A stretch of 64,000 nt of DNA from an uncultured Lachnospiraceae bacterium (GCA_910584915.1 CAJUDM010000017.1:33866-97865), one strand, 5' to 3'. Shown: positions 42,766 through 51,218, counted from the stretch's first letter. Numbers and translations are program-made. Notes: generated by a model from the letters alone, not told the origin.

Positions 42766-43887
42766 CTATCTCAGCAACGCCTCACTCACCCGCTCCAGAT
42801 TCTCCCTGACCGCAATATGCTGCGGGCAGGCTTCCTCGCATCTGCCGCATTTGATACACGCATCCGCATGCTTCAGGCCATGTCTGTCTACCAGCCATTC
42901 TTCCTGGCTTTTCGCCCTCCCCTTATCCCGATAGAGCGTCAGATAGTTCATCGCCGTAAAGGAACCGGAGATACCGATATTCATGGGACATACCTTCGCA
43001 CAGTAATTGCAGGATGTACACGGAATCAGCGGAATCTTCCTCAATTCCTCCCTCGCCTGCTCCAGAACTTCCCTCTGTGCTTCGGTCAGCCCCGTAAATC
43101 CCTTCATATAGGACAGATTATCCTTCATCTGCTCCACACTGCTCATCCCCGAAAGGACTGTGATGATCCCCTCCAGATCAGCCGCAAAGCGGATCGCCCA
43201 GGATGCCGCTGAACTCTCCGGTTCCGCCGCTCTCAGTATCTTTTCCACAGACTCGGGCGGCGTTGCCAGCATGCCGCCTTTCACAGGTTCCATGATGATG
43301 ACGGGCTTTCCGTATTTCCTCGCCATCTCATAACAGCGCCCCGACTGTACCGCCGGATTCTCCCAGTCGCCGTAGTTGACCTGCAGCTGCACAAATTCCA
43401 TCTCCGGATGAGCCTTTAAGATCTCCTCCAGTTCCTCCGGCGTGGAATGAAACGAAAATCCGATATGCTTTACCGATCCCTCCCGCTTTTTCTCCTGTAT
43501 CCAGTTCCACATATCAAAATCATCAAAATAGTGGGATCTTCCCTCCCCCAGATTATGCAGCAGATAAAAATCAAAGTATCCCGCACCCGTCTGTTTCAGG
43601 GAAACATCGAACTGCGCTATGGCATCCTCCCTCGTCTTACAGTCAATCCACGCCGCGTTCTTCGTCGCCAGCTGATAACTCTCCCTCGGGTAACGCTCTA
43701 CCAGCGCCTGGCGGATCGCATCCTCACTGCCCGCATAAGCCCATGCCGTATCGAAATATGTAAAGCCGGCACCCATAAACAGGTCTACCATCTCCTTCGT
43801 CTGCTCCACATCGATCGCGCCGTCCTTCTGCGGCAGGCGCATCAGCCCGAATCCCAGTTTCCCGATTTCTTCTCCCAAATAACTCAT
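42766..43887 (-). CDS. Aldo/keto reductase with C-terminal 4Fe-4S domain
   Basis: A 373-residue oxidoreductase. Start at ATG 43885-43887 (MSYLGEEIGKLGFGLMRLPQ). The AKR barrel shows FDTAWAYAGSEDAIRQAL (catalytic Asp/Tyr), a Lys near 75 (QLATKNAAW) and HNLGEGRS for the His. The C-terminal ~110 residues carry two cluster-type groups, CTSCNYCAKVCPMNI and CIKCGRCEEACPQHI, fitting two [4Fe-4S] clusters. Homologues are common in Clostridia; physiological substrates are unknown. Divergent from a MerR-type gene whose operator overlaps this promoter. Confidence 0.93.
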   Translation of the reverse strand: MSYLGEEIGKLGFGLMRLPQKDGAIDVEQTKEMVDLFMGAGFTYFDTAWAYAGSEDAIRQALVERYPRESYQLATKNAAWIDCKTREDAIAQFDVSLKQTGAGYFDFYLLHNLGEGRSHYFDDFDMWNWIQEKKREGSVKHIGFSFHSTPEELEEILKAHPEMEFVQLQVNYGDWENPAVQSGRCYEMARKYGKPVIIMEPVKGGMLATPPESVEKILRAAEPESSAASWAIRFAADLEGIITVLSGMSSVEQMKDNLSYMKGFTGLTEAQREVLEQAREELRKIPLIPCTSCNYCAKVCPMNIGISGSFTAMNYLTLYRDKGRAKSQEEWLVDRHGLKHADACIKCGRCEEACPQHIAVRENLERVSEALLR

Positions 43888-43953
43888 CGTTTTCTCTCCT
43901 TTTTTCTGCCAGCCTAAAATATATTGCATATTGATATTGTTTATCATACAATC

Positions 43954-43984
43954 AGTATAACAGCTTCGTGTTACTCGAAGTCAA
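43954..43984 (-). promoter_or_regulatory. MerR-type promoter of the aldo/keto reductase gene
   Basis: Minus strand: TTGACT (43979-43984), a 19-bp spacer, TATACT (43954-43959). The long spacer carries a dyad, CTTCG (43964-43968) and CGAAG (43976-43980), centred between the hexamers. The 19-bp spacer with central dyad is the hallmark of promoters activated by MerR-family proteins through DNA untwisting. Confidence 0.8.
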
Positions 43985-44032
43985 TATTCAATTGAAATTT
44001 TTATAAACTATTCTGAACTGACGGAGGTTTCC

Positions 44033-44455
44033 ATGAATTATACGATCAGACAATTTGCAGAAAAATTTCACACGACGGAACACACAATACGCTATTATAC
44101 TGATATCGGCCTGCTGCCCTGTCTGAGGGACAGCGGAAACCACCGCCTGTTCGACGAGGAATCTGAAAACTGGATGCAGACGATTGCATGCCTGAAACAG
44201 TGCGGCACACCCCTCAAGGATATCAAAGAATACTGTGACCTGTGCCGTCTTGAGGAATCTGAGGAAAATCTGAGGGCTCGCTTCCGGATCATTCTCAGAC
44301 AGAAGGCGCAGGCTCATAAGAAAGCGCAGCAGGCAATAGCCGCCGCCAAGTTTATGGATCGCAAAGCCAAACATTACGAAGACATCCTCGCCGGCAGGAT
44401 CCCCGATGATACCAACCCGGGAAGCCGGGCGTTAAGTCCCTGTCTGCCCTCCTGA
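44033..44455 (+). CDS. MerR-family transcriptional regulator
   Basis: A 140-residue regulator. Winged HTH at the N-terminus: YTIRQFAEKFHTTEHTIRYYTDIGLLP, with the RYYTDIGLLP signature at about residues 18-27 (abbreviated TEHTIRYYTDIGLLP), then a coiled-coil dimer helix near 80-115 rich in Lys/Ala. No conserved Cys effector site. A GGAGG lies 5-6 nt before the ATG. The gene is divergent from the aldo/keto reductase gene, whose promoter has the MerR-type architecture, so it is very likely its activator. Confidence 0.92.
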   Translation: MNYTIRQFAEKFHTTEHTIRYYTDIGLLPCLRDSGNHRLFDEESENWMQTIACLKQCGTPLKDIKEYCDLCRLEESEENLRARFRIILRQKAQAHKKAQQAIAAAKFMDRKAKHYEDILAGRIPDDTNPGSRALSPCLPS

Positions 44456-44548
44456 TTTCCGGGCATTCGTCAAATGTTCTTGCAGGCATGACACCTGACT
44501 CACTGCCCGCAGAAGTCGCCAAGATCATGCGGGCACGGGTATTTGGCT

Positions 44549-44570
44549 AATGCCATGCAAGCCTGGCATT
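44549..44570. terminator. Hairpin between the MerR and folP genes
   Basis: AATGCCA (44549-44555) and TGGCATT (44564-44570) around an 8-nt loop, followed on the plus strand by TTACCCG. A modest terminator candidate for the MerR gene, with additional CGGGT/ACCCG pairing outside. Confidence 0.4.
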
Positions 44571-44609
44571 TTACCCGCGGAAATAAAGAAAGAACGGTCA
44601 GCTGCCATA

Positions 44610-45440
44610 TCAGCCGACAACCGGCGTTTTCGCCTGATACCTCCTCACCGCCTCCGCCATCCTCACCGCCCGCATATTTTCCTTCACATCGTGCACCCTG
44701 ACAAAACTGCAGCCTTTCAGCACGCCGACTGCGGTAGTTACAAGCGTGCCCTCCAGCCTTTCCTCCACAGGGAGATCAAGCGTCAGCCCGATCACAGACT
44801 TTCTGCTGCACCCGAGAAGCAGAGGATACCCCAGCGCATGCAGCTCGTCCAGCCTCGCGATCATCTCCAGATTCTGCTCTCTGTCCTTTCCGAAACCTAT
44901 ACCGGGATCCAGTATGATCTTATCATCCTCTATCCCCGCCGCTTTCGCCAGCCGTACGCTCTCCCGCAGATCGTCAATAACATCCGTTATGAGAGACCCA
45001 TAAACTGCCTCCTGCCGATTGTGCATCAGACAGCAGCAGACGCCCGCCTCCGCTATAACGTCCGCCATCCGGCTATCATACCGCAATCCCCAGATATCGT
45101 TGATCAGGTCCGCTCCCGTCTGGATCCCCGCCTTAGCCACCGCCGGCTTATAAGTGTCCAGGGAGATCGGGACATCAAACCCGGCCTTCACTTTTTCTAT
45201 GACAGGAACCACTCGCTCGATCTCCTCCTGATCGGAGATCTTCGTATGTCCCGGCCTTGTGGATTCCCCGCCAATATCCAGAATATCCATGCCCTCCGCC
45301 AGCATCTTCTCCACCTGAAAAAGCGCATCATCTATCTCCCGGAACTTTCCGCCGTCGGAAAAAGAATCCGGGGTGACGTTCAGGATTCCCATAATATAAC
45401 ATCTGTTATTTAAATCAAACTCTCTGTTTCCTATCCTCAT
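44610..45440 (-). CDS. folP: Dihydropteroate synthase
   Basis: Condenses p-aminobenzoate with dihydropterin pyrophosphate in folate synthesis. 276 residues, normal length. Signatures: MGILNVTPDSFSDGG (about 18-32), MDILDIGGESTRPGH (about 54-68), the DLINDIWGL segment, ILDPGIGFGK and GCSRKSVIG, ending with VRVHDVKE, the conserved His/Asp pair. GGAGCGGACG precedes the ATG. Last gene of the folC-folE-HD-(Rpn fragment)-folP group; folB and folK are not in this window. Confidence 0.97.
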   Translation of the reverse strand: MRIGNREFDLNNRCYIMGILNVTPDSFSDGGKFREIDDALFQVEKMLAEGMDILDIGGESTRPGHTKISDQEEIERVVPVIEKVKAGFDVPISLDTYKPAVAKAGIQTGADLINDIWGLRYDSRMADVIAEAGVCCCLMHNRQEAVYGSLITDVIDDLRESVRLAKAAGIEDDKIILDPGIGFGKDREQNLEMIARLDELHALGYPLLLGCSRKSVIGLTLDLPVEERLEGTLVTTAVGVLKGCSFVRVHDVKENMRAVRMAEAVRRYQAKTPVVG

Positions 45441-45576
45441 GTGCGTCCGCTCCTATGCTGTCATCTGAATCAGCCTGTTATTGCATATTCTGCTGCGTTA
45501 TCCGGACCGCCTGACCTTCGTCCAGACCGTTCATTCTCCGCCTGCCCGCTGTACTATTTTGCTGCCACTCCGCTTT

Positions 45577-45831
45577 TCAAACTGCCTGCTTTTCATACAT
45601 TTTTAAAAAAAGTTCCGCCTCTTCGAGCGAAATATTTAATTTACTTTGCAGCCTGATCAAAATATCTTCCGCCGTAAGCCCAAACTCATAGCCGGTCTCC
45701 ACGATTTCTTCCGCCCTTCCCTCTATTCTTCCTTCCTGTCTTCCCTCTTCCTTCATATCCTCAAACGCCTTACACATACTGAACTCTCCTCTCTCAAATT
45801 CGTCTTTTCCGACACAGCCTGCACAACTCAA
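45577..45831 (-). pseudogene. C-terminal fragment of an Rpn/PD-(D/E)XK-type nuclease
   Basis: The 84-residue frame contains SMCKAFEDMKEEGRQEG, RIEGRAEEIVETGYEFGLTAE and EAELFLKMY, a pattern found at the C-terminus of Rpn-family nucleases/PD-(D/E)XK transposase-like proteins of gut Clostridia. The catalytic part, normally about 200 residues upstream, is missing. The frame starts at TTG overlapping the HD-gene stop. It is a remnant of an inserted mobile gene inside the folate operon, possibly still translated as a small protein. Confidence 0.6.
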
Positions 45832-46442
45832 TATCGCAGCACCAGATTCTTCTTATCCCCTTTCCAGCTGCATTCCTTCTCCGCCGGGCAGCAAAAGCAG
45901 CTTCGGCTCATCTTATCCGCTCGGTACAGAAGCCCGTCCAGGGACTGTTCATCCCTCACCGCCGCATTCCGGTGATTCCGTATCGCGGAAATGATCTGCT
46001 CCGATTCCTCCGCCGAAAAGCCGCTCTCCGAGAGTATCTCCGGTGCCAGAAACGCCGACGCCTCCTCATGGGGCGTTCCGTCCTCGTACTGCCTCCATCT
46101 GCCTATATCGTGCAGAAGCGCCGCGGCGTAGATAAGTTCCTCCGGCAGGGAAAGCCCCTGTTTCAGATTAAAGATCATCGCTAACCTCGCCACATCCAGG
46201 AAATGCCCCATATCATGATGGCAGAAGCGCCTGTCCTCTTCTGCCATCATGTTCTTTCCCAGATATTCTTTATATGATCTGTTGCCCAGTATATTGTTTA
46301 CACGTTCCATATATTCCATACCTGCCGCCTCTCCGGCCTGTCCTGCACATACTGCTCCTGCTGCGCGGCATATTTTTTCTGCACACTGCCTTCCAATATC
46401 TTCCGCGCAAAGCTGCCCGCCATCCGCCTTCTCCGCTTTCAT
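45828..46442 (-). CDS. HD-domain hydrolase in the folate operon
   Basis: A 204-residue HD-superfamily protein. Motifs: HHDMGHFLDVARLAM (about 91-105), AALLHDIGRWRQYEDG with the HD pair (about 128-143), IISAIRNHR (about 166-174) and LYRADKMSR (about 187-195). Start at ATG 46440-46442, overlapping the folE stop as ATGA; the first ~42 residues are Ala/Glu/Cys-rich and not part of the domain, so an internal ATG is possible. Homologues lie next to folE/folP in other Clostridia; a phosphohydrolase step on dihydroneopterin phosphates is a reasonable inference. Confidence 0.85.
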   Translation of the reverse strand: MKAEKADGGQLCAEDIGRQCAEKICRAAGAVCAGQAGEAAGMEYMERVNNILGNRSYKEYLGKNMMAEEDRRFCHHDMGHFLDVARLAMIFNLKQGLSLPEELIYAAALLHDIGRWRQYEDGTPHEEASAFLAPEILSESGFSAEESEQIISAIRNHRNAAVRDEQSLDGLLYRADKMSRSCFCCPAEKECSWKGDKKNLVLRY

Positions 46443-46996
46443 CTCCCCAGCATCCTGAAAAACTTATCCTGCAGCGCCATGTCCTCCCTGAAGACACCTT
46501 TCGCCGCGTATGTCACGGTCTTACTGCCCGGCTTCTTGATCCCCCGCATAGTCATGCACAGATGCTCCGCCTCCGTCAGTACCATCACGCCCTTCGGCGA
46601 CAGATGCTCCATCACTGCCTCCGCGATCTGATCGGTCATCCGCTCCTGAAGCTGCAGACGCTTCGCATAAACTTCCACGCACCTCGCCAGCTTGCTGAGC
46701 CCCACTACTTTTCCGTCAGGAATATAGGCGATATGCACCTTTCCGAAAAAGGGCAGTATATGATGCTCACACATGGAATAAAATACGATATCCTTCTCCA
46801 GCACCATCTCCGTCTTCTCTGTCGTAAAAGTCTTTGAGAGCACCTCCCCCGCATCTGCATCCATACCGCCGCAGAGTTCACCGTACATCCGCTCAATGCG
46901 GTCCGGCGTCTCTCTCAGCCCTTCCCTGTCCGCATCCTCACCGATACCTTCCAAAAGCAGCCTGACGGCCTCTCTTATCTTTTCCTGATCTGTCAT
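46439..46996 (-). CDS. folE: GTP cyclohydrolase I
   Basis: First enzyme of folate synthesis: GTP to 7,8-dihydroneopterin triphosphate. 185 residues, usual length. Signature segments: DREGLRETPDRIERMYGELC, CEHHILPFFGKVHIAYIPDG (with the Zn-binding Cys and His), VGLSKLARCVEVYAKRLQLQ, and EHLCMTMRGIKKPGS (second Zn Cys). Start at ATG 46996, with AGGAG upstream, inside the 3' end of folC (59-bp overlap). Confidence 0.97.
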   Translation of the reverse strand: MTDQEKIREAVRLLLEGIGEDADREGLRETPDRIERMYGELCGGMDADAGEVLSKTFTTEKTEMVLEKDIVFYSMCEHHILPFFGKVHIAYIPDGKVVGLSKLARCVEVYAKRLQLQERMTDQIAEAVMEHLSPKGVMVLTEAEHLCMTMRGIKKPGSKTVTYAAKGVFREDMALQDKFFRMLGR

Positions 46997-48296
46997 GTTT
47001 TTCGCTCCTGTCCTTCAATATTCTGCCCAGCGCCCCAAGATAGGAGAGGGAGCCGAAGGCAATGATCACCCAGTCCTTCTCCGTGAGCAGGTAGGCCATC
47101 TCCACCGCCTCCTCCAGACTGCCGGCCTCTGTAACTTTCGGGTGATACCCGGATGCCGTCTCCGCCAGTTCATGCCCGGGAAGCGCCCTCGCCTGCCCCG
47201 GCGGCGTGACCGTGATGATCTGTTCCGCATAGGCGTACGTATGCGCGATCACTTTCTCATATTCCTTGTCTTTCAACATTCCCATTATATAGAGAATCTT
47301 CTTATTTGTAAAATAAAACCTGATACTCTCCGCCAGCCGCTTTGCCGCATCCTCGTTGTGGGCGCCGTCCAGGATAAAATAAGGCTTCCTTGCCGCTATC
47401 TCAAAACGGTATCCCCACTTTGCCGCGCCAAGCCCGTCCCTCAACTGCTTCTCCGTCACAGAAAACCCTTTTTTTCCAAGCGCCTCCATGATCTCCACCG
47501 CCAACGCCGCATTCTCCGGCTGCGTCAGGCCCGCGAGGGAAATCTCGAGATGCCTGTAAAGTATGCCGCTGTCGGACACATAGTCAAAGCGCTGCCTTTC
47601 CAGACCGCATTTTATGCGGGAGAGCCTCTCCCTCTCCACAACCCGGATTTCCGCATCCCCCGCCCTTCTTCTCAAAAGTCCAGACACCTCCGGCTGCTGG
47701 ATCCCGCTGACGATCTCCGCTCCTGGCTTTATGATACCGGCCTTGTGCGCCGCGATCTCCTGCAGGGTGTTCCCAAGAAAAGCCATATGGTCCATGCTGA
47801 TGGAAGAAAAAGCCGCAACCAGCGTATTCCTCACAATATTGGTGGCATCCAGGTCCCCGCCCATGCCACACTCCATAAGCACAATATCACAATGCTGCTC
47901 CTTAAAGTACAAAAATGCCGCCGCCGTCTCCATCTCGAACACGGTCGGATGCGGTAGCCCTTCCGCCTCCATGGCATCCGCCTCCTCGCGCACCAGGCTC
48001 ATCAGAAGTGCAAACTCCCTGGCAAGGATCTCCTTCCCGTTCACCTGTATCCTCTCCCGGTAAGCATAGACTGCCGGGGATGTATAAAGCCCCGCCCGGT
48101 ATCCCGCCGTCCTTAAAATGCTGTAGACATAGGCAAGTGCAGAACCCTTTCCGTTTGTCCCCGCGATATGCACAAAAAAAAGACCTTCCTGCGGATCTCC
48201 CAGCCGCCTGCAGAGTTCCGCCGTGCTCTCAAGCCCCGGCACGCTGCCGAGATACGACATATCCTCTATATATTCCATCGTTTCCCGATAATTCAT
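46938..48296 (-). CDS. folC: Folylpolyglutamate / dihydrofolate synthase
   Basis: Adds glutamate to folates, using ATP. 452 residues. Motifs: VHIAGTNGKGSALAYVYSIL (P-loop, about 42-61), GLYTSPAVYAYRERIQVNG, VLMECGMGGDLDATNIV, SISMDHMAFLGNTLQEIA (shown partly) and LDGAHNEDAAKRLA. The last ~25 residues (SEKHDRSGKDKRGRQAAFGR) are a charged tail overlapping folE out of frame, suggesting that the stop has drifted downstream. First gene of the folate operon. Confidence 0.96.
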   Translation of the reverse strand: MNYRETMEYIEDMSYLGSVPGLESTAELCRRLGDPQEGLFFVHIAGTNGKGSALAYVYSILRTAGYRAGLYTSPAVYAYRERIQVNGKEILAREFALLMSLVREEADAMEAEGLPHPTVFEMETAAAFLYFKEQHCDIVLMECGMGGDLDATNIVRNTLVAAFSSISMDHMAFLGNTLQEIAAHKAGIIKPGAEIVSGIQQPEVSGLLRRRAGDAEIRVVERERLSRIKCGLERQRFDYVSDSGILYRHLEISLAGLTQPENAALAVEIMEALGKKGFSVTEKQLRDGLGAAKWGYRFEIAARKPYFILDGAHNEDAAKRLAESIRFYFTNKKILYIMGMLKDKEYEKVIAHTYAYAEQIITVTPPGQARALPGHELAETASGYHPKVTEAGSLEEAVEMAYLLTEKDWVIIAFGSLSYLGALGRILKDRSEKHDRSGKDKRGRQAAFGRYR

Positions 48297-48481
48297 ACGC
48301 TCTCCCTGTTACAGACCAGTATTTCAACACTGTGAAGACGCCCACTGCTCTCGACTGCTCAAATGCCCTGGCAAGATCCTTATCTGTTTTTCAACATCAT
48401 GAAGCCGCCCTCATATCTCATGTTGTCGCATTCCTTACTTCATTATGAATAATCTTCTCCGATCTGTCCATACTTTTTCTT

Positions 48482-48925
48482 ATGAATACAAAAAGACCGA
48501 CACAAAAAAATAAGCCTTCCCTGTCCATCTTCCGCCTGTTTCTCCACTGCGGCATTGCCGGCTGGTGCATTGAGATCCTGTACACCGCAGGCAATATGCT
48601 GCAGCGCCGTAAATTCCAACTGAAAGGAACCACCTCTCTGTGGATGTTTCCGATCTACGGCTGCGCAGCCTTTCTGCGCCCGCTGTTTCGCATCACCCAC
48701 AAACTGTGGCTCCCTCTCCGCGGTACTTTATATGCCCTTCTCATCTTCTCAGGCGAACTTGTCTCCGGCAGGCTGCTGTGCGAAAAGGGACTGGAACCCT
48801 GGGATTACAGCCGTTACAGATTCCGGATTGGTCCCCATATCCGCCTCGATTTCTTCCCTTACTGGTTCCTCGCAGGGCTGTTTTATGAAAAATTTACATT
48901 GAAGGATGGATTCCGAAACCTCTGA
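48482..48925 (+). CDS. Small CmpB-family (PF06541-type) membrane protein
   Basis: A 147-residue protein with about four hydrophobic segments. The first, FLHCGIAGWCIEILYTAGNM, parallels FLGWCVESTYVSLKEKP in the larger family member at 55682-56626, and PIYGCAAFL parallels LPLYGSGAI there. PWDYSRYRFRIGPHIRLDF corresponds to its YWDYSDVPFNFQGHICLG. No Shine-Dalgarno is evident, so the start is tentative. Family members are labelled putative ABC transporter permeases, with no proven transport role. Alone between folC and the PH-domain gene. Confidence 0.7.
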   Translation: MNTKRPTQKNKPSLSIFRLFLHCGIAGWCIEILYTAGNMLQRRKFQLKGTTSLWMFPIYGCAAFLRPLFRITHKLWLPLRGTLYALLIFSGELVSGRLLCEKGLEPWDYSRYRFRIGPHIRLDFFPYWFLAGLFYEKFTLKDGFRNL

Positions 48926-48947
48926 TATGACAATATTTACCGCCCGT

Positions 48948-49337
48948 TCAGTCCTCGAGCCTGTCCGGTATCCCGTTACCGTCCAGGTCCACATCGGCGT
49001 CAATACTCAGTGTATTCATCGTCCTGCGTTTCATCCTCGCCTCCTCCGATGCTTCCAGAATGAAATCCTTGATTGCCTTGGCATTCCTCACATGCTCTAT
49101 ATACAGTTTTGGGTTTGTTGTATCGCCCGTGTAGCAGACCACAGTTCCCATCTTAAAGATCCTCTCCCACAGCGATACAGTCAGTTCCACATCCTGCACC
49201 TTATACATATAACAGTCATTTTCCCTTGTGCTCAAAAGCCCCGTATTGATCGTGATCATTTCATCTTTTACCGTATATTTTGTAAAAGTCCAGGGCAGTC
49301 CAAAAAATAGCAGCCGTTTTCTTTCAGTATATTCCAT
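48948..49337 (-). CDS. PH-domain protein with C-terminal Ca-binding-like loop
   Basis: A 129-residue protein; start at ATG 49335-49337 (MEYTERKRLLFFGLPW). Residues 1-100 match bacterial PH (bPH2/YdbS-like) domains: FTKYTVKDEMITINTGLLST, CYMYKVQDVELTVSLWERI, LYIEHVRNAKAIKDFI (shown in parts). The end reads DADVDLDGNGIPDRLED: Asp residues at i, i+2, i+4 with a Gly resemble EF-hand/dockerin-type calcium loops. No transmembrane helix, which is unusual for the PH relatives. Role unknown. Confidence 0.72.
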   Translation of the reverse strand: MEYTERKRLLFFGLPWTFTKYTVKDEMITINTGLLSTRENDCYMYKVQDVELTVSLWERIFKMGTVVCYTGDTTNPKLYIEHVRNAKAIKDFILEASEEARMKRRTMNTLSIDADVDLDGNGIPDRLED

Positions 49338-49421
49338 TCTCCTCTTCTCCCTTCTCTTTTCATCTCTCCGGTACGATAGTCTTATGCAGAACACAGCACA
49401 TCTTCTGACCGCCCCTCCCTC

Positions 49422-49865
49422 CTACTTGTCATGGGCAGCCTTTTTACTGTACTTCTCCTCACAGTATTTGCAGCGATAGATTTCCTTCGCCTCATCAGCC
49501 AACACAAAAATATGCGGGAGCTCCTGCTCTATGGATGTGATACACCTTGGATTATGACAGTGGATCACGTTTTTGATTTCCTTCGGCAGATGCAGCGCCA
49601 TCTTCTCCACAATCTCCCCCTTCTGTATCACATTGACCGTGATATTGTGATCTATATATCCCAAAACATCTAAATTTAATGTATTGATATCACACTCTAC
49701 CTTGATGATATCTTTCTTTTCCATTTTATTACTGCGGGCATTTTTTATGATCGCAACCGTACAGTCCAGCTTGTCAAGCTGCAGATACCTGTATATTTCC
49801 ATACTTTTGCCGGCTTTGATATGGTCTAAGACCAGCCCTTCCTCGATTTTTCCTACATTCAGCAT
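49422..49865 (-). CDS. pyrI: Aspartate carbamoyltransferase regulatory chain
   Basis: Regulatory subunit giving allosteric nucleotide control of aspartate transcarbamoylase. 147 residues from the ATG at 49863-49865 (MLNVGKIEEGLVLDHIKAGK). The nucleotide-binding half comes first; the zinc domain has CHNPRC (~107-112) and CKYCEEKY (~136-143), four Cys for the Zn site that contacts PyrB. The open frame could start 15 codons earlier but that part derives from a repeat. Follows pyrB by 130 bp. Confidence 0.96.
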   Translation of the reverse strand: MLNVGKIEEGLVLDHIKAGKSMEIYRYLQLDKLDCTVAIIKNARSNKMEKKDIIKVECDINTLNLDVLGYIDHNITVNVIQKGEIVEKMALHLPKEIKNVIHCHNPRCITSIEQELPHIFVLADEAKEIYRCKYCEEKYSKKAAHDK

Positions 49866-49881
49866 ACTATTGTCCTCTATT

Positions 49882-49944
49882 CCAGTTCCGCAGATATTCT
49901 GCCAGTGCACTTATATCTGCTGTCTTCCAGTTCCGCAGATATTC
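49882..49944. repeat. 45-bp-period direct repeat between pyrB and pyrI
   Basis: CCAGTTCCGCAGATATTC occurs at 49882 and again at 49927. The same CCAGTTCCGCAGA core recurs three times upstream of pyrB. On the transcript strand it reads TCTGCGGAACTGG. Confidence 0.7.
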
Positions 49945-49995
49945 CAACTCACAAACGCATCACTTTTTGTTCGTATCCCTCGCTTTCAGCTCGGC

Positions 49996-50907
49996 CTATG
50001 CCAGTTCCAACAATGTCAGTATCAGTGCCATCCTCACATATACTCCATACTGCACCTGTTTGAAATAAACAGCCCTCTCATCCTCATCCACTTCAACCGA
50101 AATCTCATTCACTCTCGGAAGCGGGTGCAGGATCAGGCAGTCCGGTTTCGCAAGCGACATCTTCGCCTTATCCAGAATATAAAAATCCTTCAGACGGACA
50201 TAATCCTCCTCATTAAAAAAACGTTCCCGCTGTACTCTTGTCATATACAAAAGATCAAGTTCCGGTATACAGTTCTCGAGGCTGATCACTTCCTCATACG
50301 GGATATTTTTGTCCTTTAACATCTCAATGATATAATCCGGTACACGCAGCTCCTCCGGCGAAATAAATTTGAATTTCACGTTCTCATAGCGCACAAGCGC
50401 ATTGATCAGCGAATGCACCGTCCTGCCGAATTTCAGATCCCCACAGAGCCCTATCGTAAAATCTCCAAGGCGGCCTTTTAACGCATGGATCGTCATCAGG
50501 TCAGTCAGTGTCTGAGTCGGATGCTGATGTCCACCGTCTCCGGCGTTGATGATCGGAATGGAGGAATGGGATGCCGCCACAAATGCCGCTCCCTCCTTCG
50601 GGTGGCGCATGGCGCAGATATCCGCAAAACAACAGATCACGCGTGTCGTGTCAGAGACGCTCTCCCCTTTTGATGCGGAGGATGAAGCCGCGTCGGAAAA
50701 CCCCAGCACACTCCCTCCCAGATTCAGCATGGCAGTCTCAAAACTCAGCCTCGTTCTCGTACTGGGCTCATAAAAGCAGGTCGCCAGTTTCTTTCCCGCG
50801 CAGACATGCGCGTATCTGGCGGGATCTTTTTCAATGTCATCCGCAAGTTCAAAAAGAGCATCCAGCTCCTGTGTCGAAAAATCAAGAGGGCTTAAAAGAT
50901 GTCTCAT
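49996..50907 (-). CDS. pyrB: Aspartate carbamoyltransferase catalytic chain
   Basis: Catalytic subunit making carbamoyl aspartate in pyrimidine synthesis. 303 residues from ATG 50905-50907 (MRHLLSPLDFSTQELDALF), with GAGG upstream. Motifs: FYEPSTRTRLSFETAMLNLG (carbamoyl phosphate site), the KGESVSDTTRVI loop, HPTQTLTDLMTI and LHPLPRVNEIS. The frame is open for 50 further codons upstream, but only because the 103-bp repeats there lack stops. Works with pyrI just downstream. Confidence 0.97.
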   Translation of the reverse strand: MRHLLSPLDFSTQELDALFELADDIEKDPARYAHVCAGKKLATCFYEPSTRTRLSFETAMLNLGGSVLGFSDAASSSASKGESVSDTTRVICCFADICAMRHPKEGAAFVAASHSSIPIINAGDGGHQHPTQTLTDLMTIHALKGRLGDFTIGLCGDLKFGRTVHSLINALVRYENVKFKFISPEELRVPDYIIEMLKDKNIPYEEVISLENCIPELDLLYMTRVQRERFFNEEDYVRLKDFYILDKAKMSLAKPDCLILHPLPRVNEISVEVDEDERAVYFKQVQYGVYVRMALILTLLELA

Positions 50908-50925
50908 GATGCAATACCTCCTATT

Positions 50926-51164
50926 CCAGTTCCGCAGACGGACCTGCAACACACGGCCCCAGAAGAACATTTCCGCCCGCTCCGCGTTCGTTAATGTTCT
51001 TGTGCGTTTCCGCTCCTTCTGCTGTTTTCCAGTTCCGCAGATGGACCTGCAACACACGGCTCCAGAAGAACATTTCCGCCCGCTCCGCGTTCGTTAATGT
51101 TCTTGTGCGTTTCCGCTCCTTCTGCTGTTTTCCAGTTCCGCAGACGGACCTGCAACACACGGCT
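50926..51164. repeat. 103-bp tandem repeat upstream of pyrB
   Basis: Copies start at 50926, 51029 and 51132 (the third truncated to ~33 bp) with almost no differences. Each begins CCAGTTCCGCAGA and contains AAGAACATT and AATGTTCTT arms enclosing about 21 nt, so each can form a stem-loop in the pyrB leader. Takes up most of the 311-bp gap 50908-51218; nothing else is seen there. Confidence 0.85.
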
Positions 51165-51218
51165 CATCTGCTGTTTACTTTGAAAAAGCGAAGGGATAAC
51201 TATCCCTCCGCTCAAATG

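Noticed and set aside
48297..48481. Tetrahydrofolate riboswitch upstream of folC
   Set aside because: The region upstream of the folate operon shows none of the conserved THF-riboswitch segments that I could recognise.
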